Part shown: one piece after another, positions 39,842 through 51,620 of the stretch
Layout of the letters: every line of letters starts with the position of its first letter
Position numbering within the stretch: position 1 is the first letter of the stretch
The notes under the pieces: model-generated
What the model was told of the DNA's origin: nothing
The model's database searches: none
Seen by the model: only the letters and a program-made list of their open reading frames with translations
Translations under genes and position numbers: made by a program
Source of the DNA: Syngnathus acus
Lineage: Eukaryota; Chordata; Actinopteri; Syngnathiformes; Syngnathidae
Reading direction: 5' to 3'
Assembly: GCF_901709675.1 (NCBI RefSeq)
Contig: NC_051105.1
Span: 9,232,104-9,296,103, forward strand
Length of the DNA: 64,000 nucleotides

Positions 39842-42800
39842 ATGGCCTCCACCGGCCGGCTGCTGGGTCTGGCCGAGCTGGGGCTGAAATGTGACCAAGA
39901 GATAGAGAGGAGATATGAAATTGTGCCGTCGGTGGTCTGCTCCATGAGCTGCCTTTTCGGAATCATCTACTGCTTCTTTGGTACGTGATGCGACACGGTT
40001 CTGCTCATATTCAAGAAAATAATTACCGACTTCTCAGAGAAACCCAGTGAAGGGACTCACATTTGTGTGTAAAAAGGTCATTTCGGTTTGTAATTCCTCA
40101 ATCCTGTGCAAAATGGTAAAAAGGTTGAGAGCATGTACCGTATAAGATCTCCCAACTCTTTGAAAGAGCATTGCTTGCGTGAAGCCAAAAGCTTTTTTTT
40201 TTCCCCAGATCATATTGTGTTTCTCATTATGCAATTAACTGCCATCCATGCTTAAATATTTACAATACACGACAGTTCTGTGCAGTCACAGAGGTAATGC
40301 AAATGAATCAGATGGTACATTTCTTTAATTCAGCCCAACAAAGCAGAATGTTGTAGGGAGACAAAAGGCCAGCACAAAAGCAGGAGAACTAAAAGGGCAG
40401 AAGCTGACAGGAACAGATGGGATGGAGGCCTCGATTGCTCGAGGGATATTAAGTGAAGGTGAGGAAACAATGAGAGGGAGTGTCTGCAAGACAAATACAA
40501 TGTAAGGATTTGTCCGGGAGAAGACAAGAAAATCCCGGCTTCATACCCGTTACAATATGAAAGAACAATTACGGATTAAAAATCCGTCAAATCTAAAATT
40601 GGGTTTAGGTCTGCAGAATGTTGGCACTTTTCGAACAAGTTGACAGGAGATAAGGAAAGCTAAAAGAGTATGTATCAAATGAATGCGCTTTGGCGACCAG
40701 AGCTTGTTCTTTAGTCTGGACAGGAAAAGGAGTTGCGCAATGCCCCGGCTACACAAATATCAGAAAATACAATGTTGCTTCCCCTTGAGTCGAGTGGAGT
40801 CCATTTTAATAAGCACAAACACAAAGCTGAATAGCTTTCATTACAACACAGCACATTGAAATGATGCCGTGCGTAGAGCAAAAAAGAAATACTGAAGATG
40901 CCGTGCAAAGAGACTAAGGAAACGGAAATTAGAAGGTCGTGCTTGCCCTTATGACATGATACAAAGATTAGCACATTTGGACACAACCGCTAACAATGCT
41001 ATCGGATTTTCCACCATATTCTGATGAGCAAAACGTGAAGGCCTCTCGAGCCGATCCGACAAAGCTCTATGCTCACTGTGGCATGGTTATATTATCATCC
41101 ATAAAAAATGATTTATGAGCGGTAATTTGCTTGCATGCTGAGTGTGCTTTCTACCTCCTCTCAGGCTACAGATGCTTCAAGGCCGTTCTGTTCCTCACCG
41201 GCCTCATGTTTGGCTCTGTGGTCATCTTCATGCTGTGCTACAAGGAGAGGGTGATGGACACTCAGCTCAGCATAGAGGCGTCGGTGGGCATCGGCCTCGG
41301 GATTGGGACTTTGTGCGGATTGGTGACGATGTTGGTCCGCAGTGTCGGACTCTTCATGGTGGGCCTGCTTTTGGGACTGTTGGTTGGAGTGGCTTCATTG
41401 GTGGTGAGGAAACAAATCGTTTGGTTGACTTTCTAGCTTAAATTTCCAAAAGTATTTATGGAGGGATGGTCGATACCACATTCAAAGAAAATTTTTTAAC
41501 TTTAGTTCCCGACACAAGTGGGTTTACCGGTACTGGTATTGGACACCGTCGCGAGTACCGAGACCTAGAAAAAAAATACCATGTATCAGTCCGATACCTG
41601 GTATCGGTACTCGCCCCTCCCGTGATCAAAAATGCCATGAAGCAACATTTTCCATTCCTGACAAAGAATCTCTGAATTTACCGTCATTCTCTTCAAGGTC
41701 ATGGAGGAATTTTACCACCCCAAAACAGTTTGGGTTCCTCTGGGAATTCTTCTGGGTTCCGGGACCCTGTTTGCTGTCCTCACTCTTCAGTGGCAGCGTT
41801 GCTTCGTGACCTTCTCCACCGCCACTTTCGGTTCTGCAATCATTACCATCACCGTGGATTACTTCATAGAGCTTTTTGCGATGGTGCAATACGTCTACGA
41901 GAGACTCAAGGTTCTTCTTCTACTTTCTTTGTGCTTCTGGCGGAACTTTTAATTGCACACGCAGACAGAAATGCGATTTAGTCATTCCTGAATGGGAGTA
42001 AATTGCTTGGCTGCGAAGTAAAGATAACGCCGTTATTTGGGGTTGGAGCAATGCAGCTCTGCAAACTCCATTTCCAAATCTGTCAAGCAATGAGCAGATC
42101 ACAAACCAGATATGGAAAATAACAATTTATCAAGCGCTTGCACAGTGCATGCACAACATACTCCTTGATGACTCATTGGTAATGTGCAGCCGAGCGTTTC
42201 ATCTTTTCTTACTGGCGATGCAGTGAGACACATTTCCAGAAGGCCAAGGGGTCATACACGCTTCCCCTCATGAATCATTCCGTCTTGTACAGGCCCGTCA
42301 GACGGCTTTGTCCAGAAAATCGTTATAACCGCCCTCTGTCCATATGCGCAAGAGAGGTAGCCTAAATCCTCCTCCAGGGTATATTTACACCTGCCGATGC
42401 TAAACTCTAAGCTATCCCTTTTAATCTTGCTAATAAATTAAAATCAACAAATTTGATTTCAGTTTTTGTAGGCTTAATACAGCAACTGATTTTCCGGACC
42501 ACTCATGATCTCTGTTTACAATATAGGTGGCACCCAAGAAGCCAATGTGCTGGTTCACGTGGATCATCATGGGGGTGTGGCCTGTCCTGGCACTGCTTGG
42601 AGTGCTGATTCAGTGGAAAGTCACAGCAGAGGGTTTTTCTCACACAGAGGGTGAGGGCACAATCACTGTTATTTCAATTGACATGCAAATGTCAGTATGT
42701 TGAAAATGAAATAAAATTAAATAAAGGAACTCCGTGTTCCAATACTTTTGGAGATCATCTTACAGTAAAACGCACCAAATACACTCGCTAATGAAGTAGC

Positions 42801-45289
42801 AATCTTAGTATACTCTACTAAGGATGAAACAGTTTTCAGCGGCAATGCAATACTTTTTTTTTGTCTCCTTGATTTACCCTCCAAATTTTATGTTCCATGG
42901 TTACAAACCAATTTTTGTACATGGAATTACTCGAGACAATCTTGTTAAGTATCAACATGAGTTCACCGCAAGCTGCTGCAATGATTAGGAGCTCTACATT
43001 TGTCACAAGTTCATTGAACGGTTTAATTGCTTGGGGTATAACTATAATGAGAGAGAACGTAATGTGTGCCGTTTGTGTGTTATTAAGGCAAATAGCTTTT
43101 GTGTTTGTTTGCCCATGTGCAGGGATGGATTAGGCAAAAGAAAGTATGACTTTGCGTTACTATGACAACTATGGTCGGTTGTATTCAAGCCCAAAATCTG
43201 ACGACTCAAACAAAAAAATCTGTGAATCTTGGTAAATATTTAGTAACAAATATCATATTTACAGTGATGTATTCCTTTTTAATGTTTATCTCAATTATAT
43301 AACGTTCTGTGTGATTTGAAAAAGCTTATTGCTTGGTTGGAGTCCTTTCATGCTCTCAATTAATGGTAGAGAATAGAGGAAAAGGGGTGGGTGGGTGTGA
43401 GGAGGGGGTGGGGTGTTGCAGGGGTCTAAACTGGTGCAGACTGGGTAAACGGGGCACTCAAGTGGGCCAGTGAGGAAAGTCACGTGGGCGTTATTGAATT
43501 GCATGCAGCACACTAGTGATCTGTTTGAACATAATTGGCTCGTCTTCCTCTTCACTTTGTTTTGTTTCGTTCTCCATCTGGGCACCCTCATCGACATACT
43601 ATTAAGACACAGAGACACAATAAGTGGCATTTGGCCAGGGGGTCCAGAGAGAGTTAGCTAAGGAAAAGAAAATGGGGGTTTCATGAAGCAATTCTCTGAC
43701 AGATGGTGCCTTGTTATCCAGGCGCTCACACAAAAGAAAGCAAAACAATGGACAAGATGAACGCACACGCTATAAATCTTCATGCTGAGAGGCTGCTTTG
43801 ACATTATTGCATCATCATTGCATCGCATCCCCACCTAACGTTAAGCAACATTTAAGTGCACAATAGGATGATAGCAGTGAAATGAAATTTTTAAGGTCAC
43901 TTTCGAGACATTTTTTTGTTGTTTTGTTTTAATGAGGGTTACAAATGCAGACACGTTCGCAAATCATTAACCGTGAAACCGCAATGGGAGAAGTAGCCAG
44001 TTGCAGATTTGCTTTTCTTTCTCCGATGGGATCATTAACAATCTTAAAGATGAAATGTTATTAAAGTGTGTTGTTATTGTTTTTGCATTCTCAGGAAATT
44101 AATAACATGGTTGTTCCTAATTATCTTCCCTTGCCTCTCTAGTGGTTTTGAGTCGGCAACAAAGGCGAGTGCAGCTCATGCGAATCCGGCAGCGAGAGGA
44201 GAAGCTCAAAAAGGAGAATGAGAACAAGAAGAAGAAAAAACAACAGAGCCAGAAGAGCGGCCCAAAACAGAAAACCAACAGTCACCACCAGCAGTACCAC
44301 CACCCGGGGACATCCCAAACGCATCACCCATCCCGAAGCACGCAACCCCCCAAAGTCCCTCCCCCTCAGACTGACCCAGGCTTCCATCGCAAGCCCAAAC
44401 CCAAAAAGCGCTTTGAAGGGGATGTGCTCTCACCGGTAAGAGATTTATTTACTTCATCTGTTGAGGGGGAAAAAAAATCTGTTTACACTTTTAGAACAGT
44501 GAGGTAATTGTTTGTTTTTGTCGTGAGGTTGCCTGGCAACCAAAATAGAAATGCTACCTTGCTTGTGAAGTGGTAAATTTGAATTTAGGTTGTACCCACA
44601 CCTTGTGATTTATCGTTCATTTTAACAAGAAACTGAAATAAACATTGGCTTCACTTTTAAGTCAAAAACTAAAAATAATGTCAACACTGTCGTGTTTTTC
44701 TCCCAAGTCAACCCAGCAACATGCCTTTTAGAATGGATTCTCATATTGCTTTTCAAATGCTCCTCGGGAGCAAATGAAATTGAGTTTGGGGTGCCCCAAG
44801 GGTCAATTTTGGGTCTCCTAGTTTTTAGTCTTTACATGCTTCAGGAGCGACAGTATCATCTTCAACACTTATGCAGATGACACACCATGCATTTGAGCAT
44901 GTGTGTGTGTGTGAGTGAATGTCTTTGCATGGTGGGATCTTTTCACATTTTCTCAGATTTTTATTTATTTATTTTTTGGGTGAAACACAATTTGTCTGTA
45001 TAAAAGGTGACATCAGCCATTAATACACTGATGTTTGGCCTTGAGTAAAAGCTTTGAGTGCTGTCGTTTTATTTTATTTTATCTTATCTTTACCTGGCTG
45101 TTGTGTCCTCACTCCACTATTTGTATCTGTCCACAGAGCTACATCCGCAGTTTCAGGGACAGGCAAACAGACAGACGAGCGTATTCCCACAGTCGAATGA
45201 TGAGCCGCTCCCGGATGGCTGAACTTGACTACGACTGTGGCTCTCAAGTGCCCCTCACAGCACCTTCTGGAGCTCCAGTTCGGATCTGA
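39842..45289 (+). CDS. tmem198: Transmembrane protein 198, complete, six coding exons
   Basis: Multi-pass membrane protein; the family is linked to Wnt signalling by promoting LRP6 phosphorylation. Coding exons: 39842-39980, 41165-41403, 41698-41910, 42527-42650, 44143-44435 and 45137-45289; total 1161 bases, about 386 aa, all GT-AG and in phase. Seven hydrophobic segments can be counted, starting with [20 protein letters not shown] and [20 protein letters not shown]. They are followed by a basic cytoplasmic tail ([20 protein letters not shown]). The tail ends with conserved [16 protein letters not shown] and APVRI. The first coding exon has a strong polypyrimidine acceptor ending at 39708, so a 5' non-coding exon exists upstream. 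The donor after exon 3 (GTTCTT) is weak but phase and homology support it. His/Gln/Pro-rich sequence in exon 5 looks lineage-specific. Confidence 0.92.
43384..43424 (+). other. G-quadruplex-prone tract in tmem198 intron 4
   Basis: Six runs of three or more G (43384-87, 43389-91, 43393-95, 43404-08, 43410-13, 43421-24) separated by short loops satisfy the usual G4 pattern on the sense strand. Confidence 0.6.
44528..44540 (+). promoter_or_regulatory. Palindromic RFX X-box in tmem198 intron 5
   Basis: GTTGCCTGGCAAC is a perfect palindromic X-box with a one-base spacer, lying 93 bases after tmem198 exon 5. Confidence 0.45.
44700..44890 (+). mobile_element. Decayed LINE reverse-transcriptase fragment in tmem198 intron 5
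   Basis: The translation gives [19 protein letters not shown] and, after a frameshift, [21 protein letters not shown] and YADD are the hallmark motifs of non-LTR retrotransposon reverse transcriptase, with YADD containing the catalytic aspartates. The spacing between the two blocks is shortened and the frame is broken. Clade (L2/Maui, Rex or similar) cannot be decided from such a short piece. Confidence 0.75.
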
Positions 45290-46077
45290 TGCCTCAAAAT
45301 GTGCAGATCCTTCCCAAATTACAAAAACGTGTTGCGCATGGTTTGGCACGCCAAAGGTTGTGTCCATCAAATTAAAGCCGCAGGAACACAAGAACTACAG
45401 GCATGTTAAATCGGCTTGTTGTTTGTTTTCAATAGCAAACAAATGCAAGAAAAAACTCATGTTATCAGAGAAAAGCACACTACTAGCTGCAGTTGTTACA
45501 ATATAAACTGGCCCCAAAAGGAAACTGACTGTGCTAATCATGTTGTGTTGACAAGGCAGGCAACACACAACAGTGAACATGTAATGAAATCATGTGCTAC
45601 AGTTTTGGTGCAGACACACAAGCCCTTTGGCAAGTGAGGGATTGTACCAAATGTTGGCAAAAGTGAGGGTGGTGGTTGTCTCCCAATGTATGTAAATGTA
45701 ATCATGTGATGGTTTTTGTCGTCGTATTTTTTTTATTTATTTATTTTTTAGGAAAACACACAATACTATCATTTTTATAAATTGCACGAATCCCATCATG
45801 ATGGCAGCGAAGACATTCAAATGTGGGTTCTTGATGTGCTTGTGATGGAATCAGTTGCAAGGGCGCCCTCTACCGTTTACAACTGGACTGGACTGAAAGC
45901 AGCATTTTTACGGTCTTAACTTTGTATTCGTTTTATAATTGTTACTTTAATTGTTGGGCCATGAAACAAAGCAGCCACTGCTTAACTTTACATATAAATA
46001 TATATATTCAAATGGCACCAAAAGCAAATTTTTACCTATTTTTTTGTGTACATCTTGTAGATGTTTAAATAGGAAAA

Positions 46078-46083
46078 AATAAA
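46078..46083 (+). terminator. tmem198: Candidate tmem198 polyadenylation signal
   Basis: AATAAA about 790 bases after the tmem198 stop codon, followed by GT-rich sequence (gggttgcgatg, tgttgtgcttgtg) of the downstream-element type. Confidence 0.55.
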
Positions 46084-47392
46084 GGGTTGCGATGACTTCA
46101 ATAGTGAAGTGCCACAACAAATGTTGTGCTTGTGTTAAATTTGGCAGGCCTTGCACTTGTTTAAGGGGTACACGTGCACTGTTACCCCTTTCATGCACGT
46201 GTGTCCTTGTCGAACTGTTTTGTGTTTTCATTGTGTCAATGTGTCTGTGACATGTGTTCTCGTGTCAAGTTAGAAGTAGGTCACTATTATTTTCTAATTG
46301 TATTGGCATTAAATGCATTGAATGGATTGACGGAGATGTTCGACTTTTGTGACGTTGGATTCATTGTCTTCCCTTATCCTTTGTCTTTTCTTCTTCCGGT
46401 CTCCTCTTTTTATAGTGTCTTGTTTAAACCATGCAGAAAAAAGGGCTTAGAAAAAGCATGAGGCATTTTCATCTTACCATGCGCAATGTATTGTCATCAA
46501 TTTGCATTTGAGTAATTTTGCCATATTTGTTATTTGACATGATTTTTTGTTATACAATTGCAGGCAAATTAACTGTTCACATCTCAACAGCTAACAGTTG
46601 AATTACTCCACGTTGAATATTGAATTGCTCCAGTAAAAAATGTGTAGATATCATAACGCAAGTACTTAAATGTAATGAACGTTCGCTGTCGTCACGTTTA
46701 CGCCATGGTCTTGTAAATATTTTTTTTTTTCCTGCAATTATTTTTTCTGGTGCAGTAGATATTTTTAATTGTGTTCTTGAATGCTCAAGTGATTTTTTTT
46801 TTTTTTTATTTGAGCGACAGACATGAGCCAGTGAAGAGATACTGATTCACCTTATTGCCATCATTTCTAATATTATTATGATTATTGTTATTATTAAGCA
46901 TGTCTTTAAATGGACCTATGATATGATTAAACGACATACGTGTAATTCTACAATTACTGTTGTGTGTTTTTTTAAAAGTGGGCACATGACTCGTAGTTGA
47001 AATAAAATTAAAATAGGGACGCCATATTACTTACCAACTCTCTTGGCCTGTGCTGCTCTCAGCTTTGCCATTTTGCTGCATTCTAGATTTTTCTACCCCC
47101 CCCACCGCTTGTTTTCTCCGCTAACATTTTCAGTCCAATGACTTCAGACACATGCTGCATTGTGGATCTGGCTCAAGCTGAGCCCAGCTCATTAACAAGC
47201 TATTGTTCACACAGGCTGTTTCTGATCATCTTGTTTTCTCAGAATCAATTGAATGTGCACAGCAAAACGGTAGGCTTGGTGTCAAAGCAATTGTTCCAGA
47301 TGATAAATTGAGTGCGCACAGGCAACAAGAATTTCAAAGTTGGTGATTGCCTGACCAAAAAAAAAACAACTTTGAACAAGTAACAAATGTCT

Positions 47393-47398
47393 TTTATT
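47393..47398 (-). terminator. des: Candidate desmin polyadenylation signal
   Basis: TTTATT on the + strand is AATAAA on the desmin strand, about 395 bases past the stop codon. A nearer AATAAA at 47738-47743, 50 bases past the stop, would give an unusually short 3' UTR. Confidence 0.35.
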
Positions 47399-47792
47399 GT
47401 GCTATTTGAGTCAGAGTGAAGCAGCTTGACATGGTTGCCCATGCACACACAATCACACGCTCTCGGCACAAGGCCAAGATCATAATGTCACACATGACTT
47501 AGTTCCTTTTTTCAAGAGATGCTTCTTGACATATTTAACCACCATCTTCCCATTTTTTGCTCCGGGCGCTAACACTAACACAAGCCATTCTCGATTCAAT
47601 CGCACAAATGCATATCAACACAGACAAAACGTGGAAAATGTGCCGTCACTATTCGCTCTGACCCGCTTTGATGCCTTGTGGCTTGCGAGGTTTGGCATAA
47701 ATACGCAATAGTGGGAAGATGCCTATATTTTTTAATTTTTATTCATTTTTTTGCAACTTATTGTAATAGATTTTGATGTCATCACCTCCCTT

Positions 47793-50700
47793 TCACATGA
47801 TGTCCTGCTGGTGCTGTGTGGACTCGCTGACAACCTAAGAGAGATATTAAAAAATAGTTTGACTGCTGGTTAAGAATCTATTTATTGTGCAACATTAAGG
47901 ATCAAAGTATGTTGTAGATAATGCTGGAGAATATTTTCCATCCACAGTTAAGTGTCTTGTGTCAGTCAAGTGGGAACGTGACAAAAAGTCTGGCATGACT
48001 GCAGGTTTATTAATATAATCTTTCTTTTTTTCTTTTTTTTTACTAGCAGACTTCTCTTGTGAGAAGTTAGAAAATAGTAGAAAAAAGTTAGAAAATGGTA
48101 CATGATCAACTTAGCACCCCCAATGAATTAAAAATATTTTCATTACATCTGGATACGAAAAAAAAGATGTCACTGGTTTATTTCCAAGTGACTTCTAATG
48201 GGTGTTTGTTTGTGCTTGCGCCAACCTCTCCATCACGGGTCTCGATGGTCTTGATGAGAACTGTCTTCTTTGAGTGCGTCTCGGAGGAACGCTGCGACTG
48301 AGACTCGGGACTGGTCTCTGGAATGAGACATACACAAACATAGGCTCATTTTAATTCTAATGACACTTATGACTCTCGGCTCAGCCCACACACCAGTTGG
48401 TTGAACCAGCGAGCCTCAAGGGTTGGTTACATGTCATAAATCCCCACACAGTGGTGAGTATGGGTCACTGGAGTTATGTAATATGCTGAAAATAGTGACC
48501 CCCCGTGTTTGGTAAGAGGTTATACTTAGTCTTTTGACCCTTCCTCCACAATTTCGAATGCTTATCTTATGGGCATGTTTGTGTAAAGACCGCACAGTTT
48601 CACCGACCTCTAAATCCAATGGCGGAATAGGCAGTTTGGAGAGGCATTGTGGTGGTGATCCTAGAAAATAAGAAAACACAAAGATAGAATATAATATACA
48701 GCAATTTGTTTAATTCCTATACAGTTAATTTGGCTGTTTGCAAGCTGATCCATAAATAGCCAAAATGTGTGTTTTATTGATGCCCATTCAAATGCATTGG
48801 GGGGGGAAAAATAATAAATAAATAACAAATTAAAAGTTTTCTTTATTTTGTGGCTCTGATCAATGACATAATTGATAGATGGGCAACATATATGTTAGGA
48901 GCAAGTTTATATAAGAATAGCGCACCTGGTCTCTTCTCCCTCCAGCAGCTTGCGGTAGGTGGCAATCTCAATATCCAGAGCCATTTTGACATTCAGCAGG
49001 TCCTGGTACTCCCTCAGGTGACGGGCCATATCATCCTGGAAAGCAAATGCTGTCGTCAAATAAACACCCTTCTCCAAACATTCAAGCACTGCGACGATTG
49101 CAAATAAACGCATCTGTGACAAGGATCAAGTGCGCTCGAGTTCCCATTTATGTTCTATTTAAGTGACAGATGGAATATAAAATATTGACCTTCATTTTAG
49201 CAATGTCCTCCTCCAGACGTGCGATCGTATCCTGGTAACCGGAAGCCTCACGACCCATGCGGTCTTCAATCTCTCTCATCTGACGCAGCAGAGACTCATT
49301 CTATGGAGTAACAGAGATGTGAGGAAGTGGAGAAGTCGAGCAAAAATAAAAAATGCTTCATATGTGTTTGATACTCACGGTGCCCTTGAGTGAGTCAATC
49401 TCACAAGTATAGGACTGGATCTGGTGTCGGAACTCCATGCTCTCTTGTTTGGCAGAGCGCAGGGCATCAGTGTTCTTACTCACAGCCTGGTTCAGATCTG
49501 TGACCTTAGGAAAGAAGGTTGACATTTGAGCGATAGAATACCAGACCAACGTTTATCTACATAACAAGATTTGGTTTGTGAATGTCGCGTCCTACCTTAG
49601 ATTTGTACCAGTCCTCGGCCTCTGAGATGTTCTTGGCAGCGATCGTCTCGTACTGCATGCGGATGTCCCTCAAAGCGGCGGTCAGGTCGGGTTTGGACAT
49701 GTCCATCTGGATCTGCACCTGAGTGTCCTGAATATGGCTCTGCAGCTCACGGATTTCCTGGAGGAAAAACGTGTTTTCAACACACATGGAAATCGTAGAT
49801 GTTAAGTAAAAAGTTAATTGTGTTATTTATGGCACGTACAATATTAGCAGAGAACAGACAACTATATTAGGCTCATTGAATTAGGCACAACTGTTACATT
49901 TGAACTGATAAGGCTTGGTTGCTTTCAGCTGCCCTGTGGACCAACCAAAATAGCTTTGCATCTGTTCACATGCATACTCTTCTTTTTTGTTCTTGATATA
50001 GACAACAGCTGACAAGCTCTCTTCAAGCAGGCCACAGTTGAGAATTTCCCAAAGGTTAAAGTTGAGGTGTAAAAAAACTGCACTTCACCATTTGCTTCTT
50101 CAAACAGATCATAATCATGGAGTTCAGTGAATATGAGTTACTGTGAAATGTGTCATAAATATCCCATGTGTATATTTTCCAGCCCCTGAACTTTTCAATG
50201 TGCCAGCATCCGATTGAGTCTATTTACAGTATTTTGGACATTGGTCAACAGCTACAAAAGATATATTTAACTGACTGCTCAACAAACCTCTTCGTGGATC
50301 TTCTTGAGGAAGGCAATCTCTTCTTGCAGACTCTCGATACGCCTCTCCAGGTCCAACCGGGCCAGAGTGGCACTGTCCACATCCTAGAAGAAAAAAAAAA
50401 GGAAGAGCAGATATATAGTCTGTCTATAGGAAGATTAAATTGAGTTAGTGGGGGACATTGCAGTAGCGTTAATGAACTGGGGGGGTTGACGTACAGCTCT
50501 GAAGGCAGACAGATTATTCTCGGCTTCTTCCTTTTGGTGAACCTCCTCCTGTAGTCTGCAATGAAGAAAGGAAACAATGAAACTTGTATTTAAAAAAAAA
50601 AAACTGCATTTTGACACCAAGTTTATCACACAACTGTCACAATGGACACTGGGTGGAAGAAAAATTACAGAACACAAATCAAGGTGTTTTTAGTGATGGG

Positions 50701-51470
50701 AAAATGAAGCTTCAAATTTGCTTCATGAACCAGTTGTATTATTTTACTTCTCGAGATGGCACTTACTGTTCACACTGACTTGCCATTTCTTAAACCAACA
50801 ATGTCATCTAGAAGAGTAAAAAAATATAACAACTGGTTCATGAAACAAATTTGAAGCCTCAGCTTTCCATCACTGCCCTCAACCACCCGCTCACCTACCT
50901 GAGTTTCAGTTTTTGAAGGTCATCAGCCAGGTTATCTCTTTCCACCTCCACACGGGCACGCTGGTTGGACAAAGCTTCAATTTGCCTCCTCAGCTCCCTC
51001 ATTTCATCTTCGTACATCTCAGCCACACGCCCGGGTCCCTCGCGGCCCTTGAGCTTCTCGATCTCCACCGTCAGAGCAGCGTTCTGCTGCTCCAGGAAAC
51101 GAACCTTCTCAATGTAGCTGGCGAAGCGGTCGTTGAGATGCTGAAGCTCGGCCTTCTCGTTGGTCCTTGTGTTGAGGAAGTCTTGGTTCATGGCATCGGC
51201 CAGGTTGAAGTCAAGTTTCTCGCCGTAGGTGCGCATGGCTGTGGAGGAGCCCAGGCCGAGGCCGGCGCCCCCGGAGGACGCCCTGAAGCTGGAATACGAC
51301 GGACCACCACTTTTGACTTCATACACTCGAGTACTATGGCTCGAGGAGCTGCGACCTCCTCCTCCATGAGTGGAGAAGAGGGAAGACATCGGAGATGAAC
51401 CGACACCAGTACCAAAGGTGCGACGGTACGAAGAGGCCGACTGGGCGGAAGATGAGTAGGACTTGCTCAT
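47793..51470 (-). CDS. des: Desmin, complete, ten coding exons
   Basis: Type III intermediate filament protein that links Z-discs and other structures in muscle. Coding exons in transcript order: 51470-50899, 50555-50495, 50383-50288, 49757-49596, 49504-49379, 49300-49190, 49035-48926, 48660-48608, 48317-48226 and 47834-47793; total 1425 bases, about 474 aa, all in phase. The head carries SSYRRTFG (desmin/vimentin head motif). The rod begins at about residue 104 ([20 protein letters not shown]) and ends [10 protein letters not shown]. The tail has [20 protein letters not shown]. Exon lengths 61, 96, 162 and 126 are the canonical type III values. Canonical exon 6 is split by an extra intron, and exons 7 and 8 are 53 and 92 bp rather than 44 and 83. 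ATG 51470 (MSKSYSSS) is chosen over an upstream in-frame Met at 51581, which lies above the TATA/MEF2-like box. Muscle expression is expected from the family. Confidence 0.95.
49036..49189 (-). other. des: Extra 154-bp intron inside canonical desmin exon 6
   Basis: The exon pieces 49300-49190 (111 bp) and 49035-48926 (110 bp) add to 221 bp, exactly the undivided exon 6 of vertebrate type III filament genes. Splicing joins IAKMK to DDMARHL in coil 2 at phase 0 (GAAG|GATG). The donor is GTCAAT and the acceptor TTTCCAG. Confidence 0.88.
50691..50875. mobile_element. 185-bp MITE in desmin intron 1
   Basis: Inverted terminal repeats of about 47 bases: the left starts TAGTGATGGGAAAATGAAGC and the right ends CAGCTTTCCATCACTG. 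The family is the same as the interrupted copy at 25851-26372. It fills more than half of the 343-bp intron between exons 1 and 2. Ends of YAGTG type suggest a hAT origin, but the flanking 8-mers do not match. Confidence 0.8.
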
Positions 51471-51620
51471 GGCTGCTGGTTTGACGTATTTGATGTTGGT
51501 GGAGTTGCTCGAGAAGCCAAGACCCAACTGAGCTGCTGGGTGAATGGGACAGGAACCAAGTGAAGAACCCCCCTGCAGCATGCGTGGCTATTTGTAGCTT
51601 TGCCACACCCACCGTCACCA
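51471..51620 (-). promoter_or_regulatory. des: Likely desmin core promoter
   Basis: On the desmin strand CTACAAATAG (51597-51588) is a one-mismatch MEF2 site that can also act as a TATA-like element. A GGGTGTGGC KLF/CACC motif lies just upstream (51610-51602). With a start site about 30 bases downstream of CTACAAATAG the 5' UTR would be about 90 bases. CAGCTG E-boxes (MyoD type) lie further upstream at about 51911 and 51977. Confidence 0.5.

Larger units (their letters stand above)
45290..47792. other. tmem198 3' UTR and tmem198-des convergent intergenic region
   Basis: It holds the tmem198 3' UTR (to about 46.1 kb) and, on the opposite strand, the desmin 3' UTR. Minus-strand AATAAA signals occur at 47738-47743 and 47393-47398. 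The remainder is AT-rich with no other gene. Confidence 0.55.

Noticed and set aside
48180-48317. Treating exon 8 plus read-through as the real desmin C-terminus
   Set aside because: A canonical final exon encoding [13 protein letters not shown] with a good acceptor exists at 47793-47834 and matches desmin at the conserved DGE|VVSE boundary.
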